64,000 nucleotides of DNA from Liolophura sinensis (lineage: Eukaryota; Mollusca; Polyplacophora; Chitonida; Chitonidae), in contig NC_088298.1 in the NCBI RefSeq assembly GCF_032854445.1, positions 14,621,504 to 14,685,503 of the forward strand, written 5' to 3'. Under the pieces are notes generated by a model. It did no database searches and had not been told where the DNA came from. It saw only the letters and a program-made list of their open reading frames with translations. Made by a program: the position numbers and the translations under genes. Of this stretch, positions 1-10,753 are shown piece after piece (positions within the stretch are counted from its first letter, which is position 1; each line of letters starts with the position of its first letter).

Positions 1-1662
1 TCAAATCCCTCGATATCTGCTGATAACACGCTCCCGTAATATGTCGACACTTGTGGGTAAAAGTCCACTTCAAACTTCCTTTAAGTGGATCATAGGTAGA
101 AGTGTGTGATTGTATAGGGGTACTCGAGAGATGAGGTTCCCTTGGGATCAAAATACAATTATCGATTCCCGAATGGAGTGTTTTAAAGTGTTTTCTTTTT
201 TTCAGTTTTCTTTTCATTGGTAGTTTGCAGGGTCTTGTGTGCATGGAAAATAGTTCTCTCCTAAAAGTAGAACAATAAAGAACAAAGAGCAGAAAATATA
301 GAACAATAATAATAATAAAAAATAAAAACAAAAAAAGAAAGAAAGTAGTAATAATACTGTGTTTCAGTTTTTCCTTTTATATCATAGAAGTAATGCACCA
401 CGTGACACTTTAAGACAAAGGGCAGCAATCTTACTATATACTATATGAAATTTATGACAGTTTCGAAAAAACTAATGCAGATTGCCAAATGGATTTCTCA
501 ACATCTCCATTACCGACACATACCAGTAACGAGTTATTGTCCCCGTCAATAGCCCATATCTATAAACTGACCATGATCCACGACGTCCTTGTCATACAGA
601 TCTCTGCCCCCGCTGAATTTATAATATGAAGTAGAAATTACTTAATGTGTATGTTTGCTCAGCTTTGACATGCTTATTACCGAGTAAATATTTACTGCCC
701 AGTCTGGAACATAACTCCAGAAAGCTAGGCTGTACCATATGGTGATAATATACGAAGCCTCTGCACAACCAGGCCTTGTACATTAATACATAAGCTGAGT
801 GTTGTGGCATGTTTTTTTGGCGGGGACATAAGCAATGGCCGTTCTAAAACCGACCGAAGTGTCAAAGGCTATATCCACATCACCTACGTACTGATTATAC
901 AAACGATTTTGATGATTGCTGCCTAAGCCGGTTTTTGTGAACCCACTGTGTAATTTTACCGAAGAAACAAGGCGGAATCAGTCATAACCCAGGGTGAAAA
1001 TGATGTCCAGATTGTTCCCGAATGGTTCGGGTGCACTCGATGGCGTCCTATAAAAAAAACCCCTACAGGGGTATTTCGAGTCTTATCCACGTACCCACCA
1101 AAACAGGTGCTTCTTTGTGAAACCTTTTATATCTCCGCTTTGGGATTGTGAAGAAATATGGCATAATGATAAACTGAGCCCTTTTTTTGAAGCCATAAAT
1201 ATCCCACAGGGTGGCTTTTGTGGGTGTGATTTTTTTTGGCATGTAGATATTTCGTGACCTATTGGTAATGATTTCGTGTTGTAGAGACGTGTGAACGGCT
1301 TCCTGTATTAAACACAGCTCATCCCAAGGGTTAAATTGGATATGCCCGGTTACCTTTTTCTGAATGACGGCCTTATCTGCTTTCGGTCCCAATGGGGAAA
1401 AAAATCTACCCCAATTCCTGTGAACAGTAGCGCAGTTGTGAGCTGGATAGAGGGGTAGGGTAGGTGCGAGGGAGTTGTTATTACTGACTGATGCACTACT
1501 GCGAAGCCAATGTTAATCCGCATTAGACTGGCCTTTAGTAGGCAAAACAGGGGTCGTTGGACTTTTGTAGGCAAGACGATTGTCATAGGGCATTGGTAAA
1601 TAAAACAGTGTTAGGACGTAGGTGAGCAAAGCGGACGAAGTAGTGGCCGTAGTGCTTTGTGA
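1..1662. other. No gene recognised
   Basis: AT-rich sequence with an A-rich run near 290-350. Short open frames on the minus strand lack splice or domain support. Confidence 0.55.
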
Positions 1663-1850
1663 GCTGAACAGTAATTACTGTGCCATGTCTTGGTGAACAA
1701 GGAAGTTGTCATTGGCTTTTGACGAGCAAGGAAGTTAACATAGTGATTTTGGTGAGGAAGGAAGCTGTCATAGAGTTTTGGTGAGCAAGGAAGTTGCCGT
1801 AGGGTTTTGGTGAGCATGGAAGTTGTCATAGAGTTTTGGTCAACAATACA
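1663..1850. repeat. 29-bp minisatellite, about six units
   Basis: Units start at about 1692, 1721, 1751, 1780 and 1809, with the form GGTGAGCAAGGAAGTTGTCA then TAGAGTTTT. They are moderately diverged. The long minus-strand frame here is a repeat artefact. Confidence 0.85.
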
Positions 1851-2982
1851 TTGTCCTATTACTAAGTCTACGAAAACACTTTGGGTATTATGCATATTCT
1901 TCTCAGAGCTCGCTGTATATGTCTGACTAAGCTTCCATCCAGCCTTCGTGTTCTAAGAAAACAGTCCAGTATATCTGCTTTGAAGATTTCCACCATTTGG
2001 CTCCTGTAAGGAAACCATTGTAGAGTTGTATAAAATAAGGAAGTATTAAACGTCCTTAGAAAAACCTTTTGAATCAGAAGATCATTTCCTTCTACACAAT
2101 AGATGAAGTATCGTGCACCGAACAGCATAAGGGAAACAATAATAGTTCGTTTCCTTTAAGGCTGTTGAGTTTGGAGGCGTGGACTGTGTTTCAGAAGTTG
2201 GTGCTTAGAAAAATCTGTGTTGTTAAAACGTCAGATTACAAGTTAAATAGTGTGCTGGTTGCTTTCTTGTTAAGACTAACTTGTTTCACATGCATTGGCC
2301 CTATATAGGTTGTCGAGTTGGTGATCAGACCACTTTGGAAAAGGCGGGAGCGTTGCCACGTGTGCGTGTGTGTGTGCGTTCACCACGTAGGGTTGGGTGT
2401 GTGGCTTACTGAATGCCCACATATGGAACGCGGTTAATACCACCTGCAACTGTCGGAATCCCGAGGCTTGATAAAAAAATGTTGAAGTAAATTTTCGTAT
2501 TAAAACCGGTACAAACACTGTCTTCTTTTCCTGTTTAGGAAATTTGAACAATTTTAGGTCTAATTAATTGGAAGATTAAAATTTTTGTGTCTGTTTAAAT
2601 CTGACCTTGGAATAGCACTGAAAATTTATGCACAATCTGATCATCCTTGACGACTGGTGAAGTTTTTGAGACGCTACGTTTTAAAGGGCAAAGCTGCATA
2701 GCGATATAAAAAAAAATCCCCAAACAATCCACTCTAGGGAATGGTCTAAAAATAAATACTTAAGCCCGTGAACCAAACTTAGTCAATCCCTTGACACGTT
2801 TTTAGTAGACCTATGGAATGTGCTGTTGAGAAGGCTTCGTTTTTTAGATGTAGTGTTGTGAAACTATGCGGTGCCGTTTTTGTGTCAACCGTAGCCACAT
2901 GCGGACACCACTATTTTGGTCTCGACTTCCCTCCCATTCCTTCAGAGAATTTGTTCGTTTGAAATAAGAAGAAGAAAAAACG
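1851..2982. other. No gene recognised
   Basis: Ordinary AT-rich sequence with a short GT patch near 2360-2380. I see no repeat or coding signal. Confidence 0.55.
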
Positions 2983-3003
2983 CACACACACACACACACA
3001 CAC

Positions 3004-3094
<91 letters not shown>
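2983..3094. repeat. (CA)n microsatellite, about 112 bp
   Basis: An almost pure CA run with one early interruption (CGCAAA). Open frames encoding Cys-Val or Thr-His repeats across it are artefacts. Confidence 0.98.
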
Positions 3095-3096
<2 letters not shown>

Positions 3097-3424
3097 ACAA
3101 AACCTGTTGAAACAGATACATTTTGAAGCAAATGCGTCATACTAAGAAATAAAAAAGAGCAACAATGATTTTCAACATGGCGAAGATTGTAAGGACGTGG
3201 TAACATCCTTCGTCAGCGTTCACGGAACGCGCATGCATAAGCATATAGGAATACGGTAAAATTAGCCGAAGTTTATTTAAATTGCACCATATTATTTCTG
3301 CTGATAGTTCGGCTACAGCGTTTGGAGGTTTGTCAAGTTCTTGGCGTGGTGCGGTGGTGTCCGCTGCAGTCTAAGAACTGTTTTCCTACTCCCTAACATT
3401 TGACCGTCGTCACATTCGTCAACA

Positions 3425-3692
3425 ATTAGAGAAGGTACAACGAGAGCGCAAACCTCCGCCACAACCAAATACAGATATATCCCCCACCCTCATCTTGCAG
3501 TACTGAAGAATCGCTTAAAAAGTTCCTGGAACCAAATCGTCGCCAAAATATAACGGATTGATCCTTGGCCTAGGGCCAAACTGCACAAAATGTCACTGAA
3601 ATCCATGCGTTACATTTTTCGTAAAGTTGCTGACAAATTGACAGATAAACAAATACCAGCAAAAAAATCAAACATGATGGAGGTATAAATAT
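3425..3692 (+). repeat. Dispersed repeat family E, near complete copy
   Basis: It starts near AAACCTCCGCC and ends near ATGGAGGTATA, so the tips are loosely inverted. The middle has AAAGTTCCTGGAACC, CGCCAAAATATAACGGATTG, CACAAAATGTCACTGAAATC and ACAGATAAACAAATACC. Parts recur at 29360-29500 and 30155-30272. Class unknown; it could be a non-autonomous DNA element. Confidence 0.55.
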
Positions 3693-3777
3693 TCACGCCA
3701 TCAACGCACAACGGAGTTCTGATATACATCGAAATATGACGCCATTATATTTCAGCTGTGGACATATATTCTAAGCA

Positions 3778-3975
3778 TCGTTGTGAGTTCAAGTCCAGCT
3801 CATGCTGGCTTCCTTTCCGGCCGTACGTGGGAAGGTCGGCCAGCAGTCCGCGGGTGGTCGTGGGTTTCTCCCGGGCTCTGCCTGGGTTCCTCTTTCCATA
3901 ATGCTTGCCGCCGTCGTATAAGTGAAATATTCCTGAGTACGGCGTAAAAACCCAATCAAATAAATAAATAAATAT
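3778..3975 (+). mobile_element. SINE family A, 5'-truncated, with 14-bp target-site duplication
   Basis: The copy starts at the B box (GTTCAAGTCC) and runs through the body to the GTACGGCGTAAAAACCCAATC tail and (AAAT)n. The duplication ATATATTCTAAGCA is perfect at 3764-3777 and 3976-3989. This shows that 5' truncation happened at insertion. The A box and tRNA head are missing. Confidence 0.92.
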
Positions 3976-3989
3976 ATATATTCTAAGCA

Positions 3990-4808
3990 CATGATTTTTT
4001 TCCCGCCAAAGGCTTAGAATTTACAAATCATTTAGGCAAGAGTGTTGAAATTGCATTAGTTCTAAACAATGTCGCTTAAAAGGTTCGGGTTATAGCTAAC
4101 CCAATAGATATTGGCTTTTAGATCTCTGTCTTATCACTGTATATTTCAGTTCCTAAGCTCTTACTCCTTCCGTGCTGAAAACCATGTTTTCCTGTCTCTT
4201 CTGCATTCCTTATCTTGCACTGTTTTATGTTACTTTCGTATGCCATTGACATAACTCGTGACATAACAACCAGTCAGTCTTTCCCCACCAGTCAGTCTTT
4301 CCTCACCGTTTTATCAAGCAGGTTAGGTTTTTTACACTCATGTACCCTCCATTCGTATACATTTCATCTTCCGTCTTTTTCTGTCAGTTATTTAGCAGTT
4401 CTCCCTTGCTTATCTCTACTTTACATCTCTTTACTTCTCAGTCTGCATTTTCCTTACAGTCATCCGCTGCTTTCCTCTTATCGATCTATCATTAGCTGAG
4501 ATTCTTTCTCCTGGTTTTGTTTTGTTTTCTTATCTTGTCTTCTTTCATTGTGTTTTCCTCAACCTTTCAACACTGCATGTATTTTCTTTTCTCGTCTTTC
4601 CGATAACTCGTTAATTCCCTTCCTTTCTTCTTTCACCCATATCTCCATAAATCTAAGTTCAATCCATTTTCTCTGTATTGCTCAGCGAATGTCTGCCTTC
4701 CAATACCTTATCTATACTCATGTCTAGTTCAGCGTTCCATCCACTTTTATGCTTGTTACGGATTACTTTTTTCCATCCATTCCCTAACCAATGTTCTCTT
4801 TTCATTCT
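3990..4808. other. Pyrimidine-rich stretch, no gene recognised
   Basis: From about 4130 to 4660 the plus strand is strongly biased to T and C (TTTCC, CTTCC words). This yields a Ser/Leu/Phe-rich frame at 4215-4499 that I regard as a composition effect. Confidence 0.55.
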
Positions 4809-5060
4809 GGGGCCGAGGGGATTAGCACACCAGCGCGGCGCAATGACCAAGGAGCCACCCACCAATGCTCTCGTGGTGAGTTCAGCTCATGCTGGCTTCC
4901 TCTCCAGCCGTATGTGGAAAGGTCTGCAGCAGCCTGCAGATGGTCGTGGGTTTCCCCCCGGGGTCTGCCCGATTTCTTCCCACCATAATGCTGGCTGCCG
5001 TCGCATCGGCGAAATATTCTTGAGTACGGCGTAAAACACTCAGGAAATAAATAAATAAAT
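4809..5060 (+). mobile_element. SINE family A, near full length
   Basis: It starts GGGGCCGAGGGGATTAGC (a damaged tRNA-like head with the A box largely lost). It keeps the body, with CTCATGCTGGCTTCCTCTCC and GATGGTCGTGGG, and ends with CTTGAGTACGGCGTAAAAC and an (AAAT)n tail. No clear target duplication was found. Open frames crossing it are shadows. Confidence 0.85.
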
Positions 5061-5654
5061 TTATCCATCCACCTTTTTTTAAATACAATCCTGATGATGC
5101 ATTTTTGCATCTACAAAGGTCTGCTATATGCCTCAGCCGAATTCCTCGAACAGCTTACAGGCCTACCATGATCATCTATGACATACTGGTTTCTGATAAC
5201 GCTTGTGTTACTAGCTGCGGGAGAATGACAACAACAACAAACACAGACGCATCTTTTTGACAGACCCCTGCTCTCATTCATCTGCACTTCTCAGATTGTT
5301 CTCACCCTATGGTGACCCGGTTGTTAGTTTTGTAACAATGTCTCAGAAAGCTGGATCCGTAGCAGACAAACCCTGCTTCCACCTCATCATTTTATGTACA
5401 TGTTGTTTTAACAACCAGATTACCGGGCTCTTGGCTGAGCCATGAGTTAAGAGACGAAACGACTCTCCAAAATGGCCCGTTGATCTGACCTTTTAGTGCC
5501 ACAGTAGTGCTGAAATGGTATGTAGTTCAACCATAATTAATCATTCACTATAACCAGTGCGCCCTATTGTATGTTTGCAAGAGCAATGATGATGTGTAGC
5601 CACCTACTGAATAGGGTGACCATGCATTCATTGCACGAAGCAGTGAACCCACCA
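5061..5654. other. No gene recognised
   Basis: Unique-looking intergenic sequence between a SINE and the 74/82-bp minisatellite. Confidence 0.55.
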
Positions 5655-5994
5655 ATTAGTTAGTCGACCAACCATTCAGTGAACCAGTCAATCACTTGGC
5701 CTTTCAGTGAGTTAGTCCTTGACGGCCTTCCAGTGAACTGGCTAGTCCACCAACCATTCAGAGAACCAGTCGGCTTTCCCGCGAGTTAGTCCTTGAGAGC
5801 CTTGCGGTGAATTGGCTAGTCCACCAACCATTCAGTGAACCAGTCAATCAGTCGACTTTCCCGCGAGTTAGTCCTTGAGGGCCTTGCGGTGAATTGGCTA
5901 GTCCACCAACCATTCAGAGAACCAGTCAACTACTTGGCCTTTCAGTGAGATAGTCAACCAGCCATTCAGTGAACCAGTCAGCCATGTGATGTGT
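5655..5994. repeat. Minisatellite of alternating 82- and 74-bp units
   Basis: CCAACCATTCAG recurs at 5668, 5750, 5824 and 5906. The 74- and 82-bp spacings differ by the segment around AATCAGTCGA. Degenerate AGTCA-rich sequence continues to about 6130. Confidence 0.85.
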
Positions 5995-6606
5995 AATTAG
6001 TCAAGCAGCCTGTGAGCAATACAATGTGTTAATCGAGTTAGTCAGTCACGGATTTAATGGACCCGCCATCCAGTTTGCCATTCACATACTTAGTCCATCA
6101 CGGAGTCTGTCATTCATGTTTTTTTTCACACATTCAGTCTATATTATTTCATCATTTACCTCCTCTACCATGGCCGAGCACGTGTTAGTATTGCGCAAGT
6201 CCACTGGAGTTCCTAGATTCGGTAGAGTTGACGTGCACAGGGCATTCATCTCTTCATCATGTACGGTGACGTCATTGGTCATAGGTTGGGTGTCTCAGAT
6301 GTTGTATAAAGACACTTTGCGCTGGTGCAACCACTAAAGGCTACAATACAGAAATTGTTACCATATGCGGTGACTTAAAAGAGCTTAGCTGTTAGCTTAA
6401 AAAGGGAAACTTTGCGGATAAAATGTCATCAAAACGCATATATAGTTCCGAATATTAACCCTACTGACTCAGGGTTAAGTATCTCTACATTTTCGTTTGA
6501 TGTCAGACTAAAACCTAAATTCCAAATGTACACAAAGTCTCCCGGTGTTGTCTGTGTAGGTCACAATCTGGAGAACGAACCAAAACAATTTTACTTTTTT
6601 TTTCAG

Positions 6607-6819
6607 TTCACTGCGTGGAAATGCCTAAAAATTATTTCAACGGGTTCAGAAGTTCGTATGCACTTCTCAACCCAGATTTGTCTCGGAATATACCGACGAT
6701 TAAAACTTGAATCGTTCAAGCGAGTTTGTCTTCTTTGTACTTTTGAAATCACTTTAAACGTGATGCGGGAATATCTGCGTGACTTGTCATGCCTGGTGCA
6801 TATCAAGAGTGCCCGAACT
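6607..6819 (+). CDS. Candidate internal exon, unrecognised
   Basis: A strong acceptor (ATTTTACTTTTTTTTTCAG) is followed by 71 in-frame codons (starting FTAWKCLKIISTGSE) and a donor, AACT|GTAAGC. It would be a symmetric phase-0 exon. No domain is recognised, the opposite strand is also open for much of the length, and no partner exon is seen, so chance is likely. Confidence 0.18.
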
Positions 6820-8214
6820 GTAAGCGAAAGGTTTAGGGCTCAATCCTGACTCTGGCCGTCTTAAAATTCTTTATGACGTTTTTTAACCGACTCTCAACGT
6901 TGCAGAGAGTGCTCAAACATTTGCCTGGGAAGTCCCAGTGCCTTTTGATTGGATGAGACGTCTTATCAGCTATTTTCGACATGTTACTTCTTGCATTGTG
7001 TTATATTTTACTCTCTATGCCAATGTCATGCTGTGTGTTTGGAGAGAGGTAGCAAGGTGAGGGCGGGTGAGTAGGTGGGGGTGGGGGTGGGGGTGGGGTA
7101 GGGTGTGGTGGGGAGGTCGATCAAACTTTATAGTTTTAGTTGTTCTTAGGAATTTATTCAGATTATTTCATCTATACGAACAAGACGTACAGTAACGCAT
7201 TTACGCATTTTTTTCTACAACGTCCTGACAAATCACTCAGCTCTGGATACGAAATCAGAACATCGGTGCCAGCCGAATCGGCACGATGCAAATCTCAAGC
7301 AATCTTTCCTCAAACACAGCTGCCTCATTAACGGTTCATCTGCTTTTTTTGGCTATATTTTCATCAATGTTGAGACATATGTATAGACGCCATTCCATGA
7401 CAGATATTCATCTCTGATCTACAAGGCTTTATATACAATATTGTAAGCAATCAGAGTCAATTAGAGTCTATCATCAGAAGCACATGGGTGTTACCTGATA
7501 CAAATTAAGTTAAGTTAAAATGTAATGTGTGCCCGCCCCCGCAACACTAGAAAGTGTGTGGTGGAATTTTAGATTTCTGTCTGGATAACGTTTATATATT
7601 GTCATTTCAAAACGTTTTCCTCATTAGTACTAATGATTCACACGCTCTTGAATGCCAGCAACGACTTTATGAATAATAAAATTTATTAATCGCTTGGAAA
7701 TCTTATGAAGTTGTGTTTGTTGGAGATCATGACACACTTAGAGAGAACAAAGAATAACGGAAAATCTGTGAGTCGTGAGATGATTGAGTTGCTAATTTGT
7801 TGTGACTTTTATGTGCATGGCCAATTCAGCAGACTTCGTGTAGCGTATTTATCATTTGTCATACAGTTGGTCTTTAAGCATTCAACGTTAGCGACAAAAA
7901 CATTTTAACCATATACCACACACTGGAGAATGTAACAGAGATGAAAAGACTGAGCCAACATGAAATAAAGTGAAGAAAGCTGAGTTGTTACAGCTTTAAA
8001 TTTGTTCAGGATCCGCCCATGGCATGTTTCTTAGACACTTAAAGCAAGCATGTCCATCTACTAGACAAGCACACGATGGCAAACTGTACTCATAAACACA
8101 TGTCCCGCTGTATTCATTCAAAAAAAAAAAGCGCTTAGGCTGTTGTTATATACACGTGTTTACATTCACTCGCACATTCACTCGCACATTCGTCACCAAT
8201 GTGAGTTCCAGTCC
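6820..8214. other. No gene recognised apart from a G-rich tract
   Basis: Contains the G-rich tract at 7059-7116. The rest is AT-rich with no supported exon. Confidence 0.5.
7059..7116 (+). other. G-rich tract able to form G-quadruplexes
   Basis: Runs of four to five G separated by single T (GGTGGGGGTGGGGGTGGGG at its core), then GGGTGTGGTGGGGAGG. Whether the structure forms is inference from the known G3+N1-7 rule. Confidence 0.7.
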
Positions 8215-8800
8215 TCCCCACTGCGTGTTATTTTCATCGCTGACGCATTTACTAAGCGAGTATATGTGAAGCCCGTTAACCGACTCACGCAAATGCCTAC
8301 TGTGAATTCTACTCAATCGCTCACACGTTTACTGATTGTCCGTTTAATGATGAAAGCAATGCCGACTGTAAATTCCACTCAATCGCTCACGCATTGACTG
8401 ATTGGTGTTGTGCGCCGTACTCAAGAATTTTTCACTTATATGACGGCTTCCAGCATTATGATGGGAGGAAACCGGACAGAGCCCGAGGGAAATTCACGAC
8501 CATCCGCAGGTTGCTGGCCGACCTTCCGACTTACGGCCTGTGAGCAAGCCAGCATGAGCTGGACTGTGAAGTATGTGAAGTCCGTTCAATGACTAACGCA
8601 ATTGCAGGCTGTAAATTCCGCTCAATCATTCACGCTTTTACTGAGCGTATGTGAAGTCCGTTCAATGACTCACGCATTGCCGGCAGTGATTTCCATTCAA
8701 TCGCTCATGCATTTTTACATATTTTGTAAATAGCATACGATTACATGTAAGATGTGAATTTCACTCACATGCTCACGCTTGAACTGTATTGATTGACTGA
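8215..8800. repeat. Diverged tandem repeat of about 70-80 bp, split by a SINE
   Basis: Units carry GTATGTGAAGTCCGTTCAATG, ACTCACGCAATTGC-type and CACTCAATCGCTCACGC segments. About two units lie before and two to three after the SINE at 8400-8565. Confidence 0.75.
8400..8565 (-). mobile_element. SINE family A inserted within a local tandem repeat
   Basis: It reads from GATTGGTGTTGTGCGCCGTACTC (inverted 3' tail) to CAGCATGAGCTGGACT, so it is minus-strand and truncated near the B box. The flanks on both sides are copies of the same local repeat with TCAATCGCTCACGC units, which shows the SINE landed inside it. Confidence 0.85.
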
Positions 8801-8940
8801 CTGATCCATACACGCATTCTATCAGTGGGTCAGTTTATTCTGACAGTGATAACGAAGAAAAAAAATAAACAGGAATACAATGATATCAAGTCTCTCAACC
8901 CGCCATGTACACATATATCAACGAGTCATTTTACCAGAAT

Positions 8941-9057
8941 GGGGAGGTCCGCCAGCAACCTGCGGTTGGTCGTAAATTTCCCCCAGGTTCTGTCCGGTTT
9001 ATTCTAACCATTGTGTTGACCTCCGTCGTATAAGTGAAATTAAATAAATAAATAAAT
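8941..9057 (+). mobile_element. SINE family A, divergent fragment
   Basis: It keeps GTCCGCCAGCAACCTGCGG, a degraded middle, CCTCCGTCGTATAAGTGAAAT and an (AAAT)n tail. The TTGAGTACGGCG segment is deleted, so this is an old or damaged copy. Confidence 0.75.
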
Positions 9058-9941
9058 TTAACCAGGCACTCACGGATCTCGACATTCAGATAATGAAACA
9101 TACTACTTCAATTTATCTTCAACCCTATTAATTAATCAATCAAGTGAACAAAATTATCCATCAGCAAGTCCATCCATGAGTGAATTAACCAACAAATCAA
9201 TCGCTCACACACTCAGTTAATTAACGTGTGCGGTCTGAACTCTGCAAGAAGTCCTCTTCGAAAAATCTAGACTTACACCCCTTAACAAATAAAAATAGGG
9301 CTTAATAAATAAACGAAGTAAGAAGGAGCCAAAAAGACAACCCTCCTAACAGGTGTTACTAACCTCGCTGCTTTGATGTCTGACACGCCCTACATTTAAT
9401 ACCACGTCACAAATGCAAGCATTTTGGCTTTGAATGGTTATGTGGTAGCTGGGTCAGAATGACCCAGACGGTTAAATCTCACAGAAAAAATATTGTAATA
9501 TACACCGCGGTATGAGCAAATAGCACTTACATCCTTGTGGATATGCGGTCTTTTTCTTGTTTGGAAAAGATGGGTTTTTTATTTTTCGCTTATTTAACAA
9601 GTTCAACTTTTATGATTTAGCCTGATTTCGGAAATTCCAGTCTGGGACCACCCCATTATTAGCCAAGATCACCTTACGGCGAGAGTAAATATGTGAAATA
9701 TAGTTGGGTACAAGAGAACTAGAAGACGGGTTGCCTATTTAAAAACCTAGTAATATAGTTATACGGCGTGCCTGCTTCAGTATGATTTGTAAAGATGAAT
9801 ATGCAAAAATATGACAGTATTTTGTAAAGGTACTGACCTCTGAATATGATATGGACGGGCAGTATTGCGTTTCAAGCTGGAACTCATGGAAATACAGACA
9901 TTTCTGTTATTACTATTTTTCGCACGGTAAGTTTTGGGAAT
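9058..9941. other. No gene recognised
   Basis: AT-rich sequence after a SINE tail, before the 41-bp array. Nothing distinctive. Confidence 0.55.
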
Positions 9942-10192
9942 AGGGACATGTCATTATTGCTATTCAGGCAGGTCATGAGAATAGAGACATGTCATTATTG
10001 CTATTCAGGCAGGTCATGAGAATAGGGACATGTCATTATTGCTATTCAGGCAGGTCATGAGAATATGGCCATGTCATTATTGCTATTCAGGCAGGTCGTG
10101 GAAATAGGGACATGTCATTACTACTATTCAGGGAGGTCATAGGAATTGGGACATATCGTTATTGCTGTTCATTCAGGTCATGGAAATATATG
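9942..10192. repeat. 41-bp minisatellite, about six units
   Basis: TATTCAGG recurs at 9961, 10002, 10043, 10084 and 10125 with exact 41-bp spacing. The unit contains GGTCATGAGAATAGGGACAT and GTCATTATTGC. The first four units are very similar. Confidence 0.93.
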
Positions 10193-10282
10193 AATGTTTT
10201 TTTGTGATTCAAGTTATTCACAATGAAATATGTAAATGTTTCGTGTAAATGTTCATGTAAATGTTTCGAGATAGGTTGACAT

Positions 10283-10753
10283 CTTCAACACTGAGGCTTT
10301 TACCATTGTTGTACAACACACAGTTGAGGCTTTTGTCATTGTTGTACAACACACAGTTGATGCTTTTACCATTGTTGTACAACACACAGTTGATACTTTT
10401 GTCATTGTTGTGCAACACACAGTTGAGGCTTTTACCATTGTTGTACAACACACAGTTGAGACTTTTACCAATGTTGTACAACACACAGTTGAGACTTTTA
10501 CCATTGTTGTACAATGCACAGTTGAGACTTTTACCATAGTTGTACAACACACAGTTGAGGCTTTTACCATTGTTGTGCAACACACAGTTGAGGCTTTTAC
10601 CATTGTCGTACAACACACAGTTGATGCTTTTACCATTGTTGTACAACACACTGTTGAGGCTTTTACCATTGTGGTACAACACACAGTTGATGCTTTTACC
10701 ATTGTTGTACAAAACACAGTTGAGGCTTTTACCATTGTTACACAACACACGAT
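10283..10753. repeat. 33-bp minisatellite, about 14 units
   Basis: The unit is GTTGTACAACACACAGTTG then AGGCTTTTACCATT. Thirty-three is a multiple of three and the unit has few stops, so long repetitive frames appear on both strands (for example an 11-residue NGKSLNCVLYN repeat on the minus strand). The longest lacks an ATG at its start. I treat these as by-products, not genes. Confidence 0.95.

Noticed and set aside
2844-3206. Open frames encoding Cys-Val or Thr-His runs on both strands
   Set aside because: They are translations of the CA microsatellite at 2983-3094.
4215-4499. Ser/Leu/Phe-rich frame resembling a membrane protein
   Set aside because: The hydrophobic look follows from the pyrimidine-rich strand composition.
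10218-10748. A 176-codon repetitive frame on the minus strand
   Set aside because: It lies in a 33-bp minisatellite, begins with GTG rather than ATG, and several other frames are equally open.
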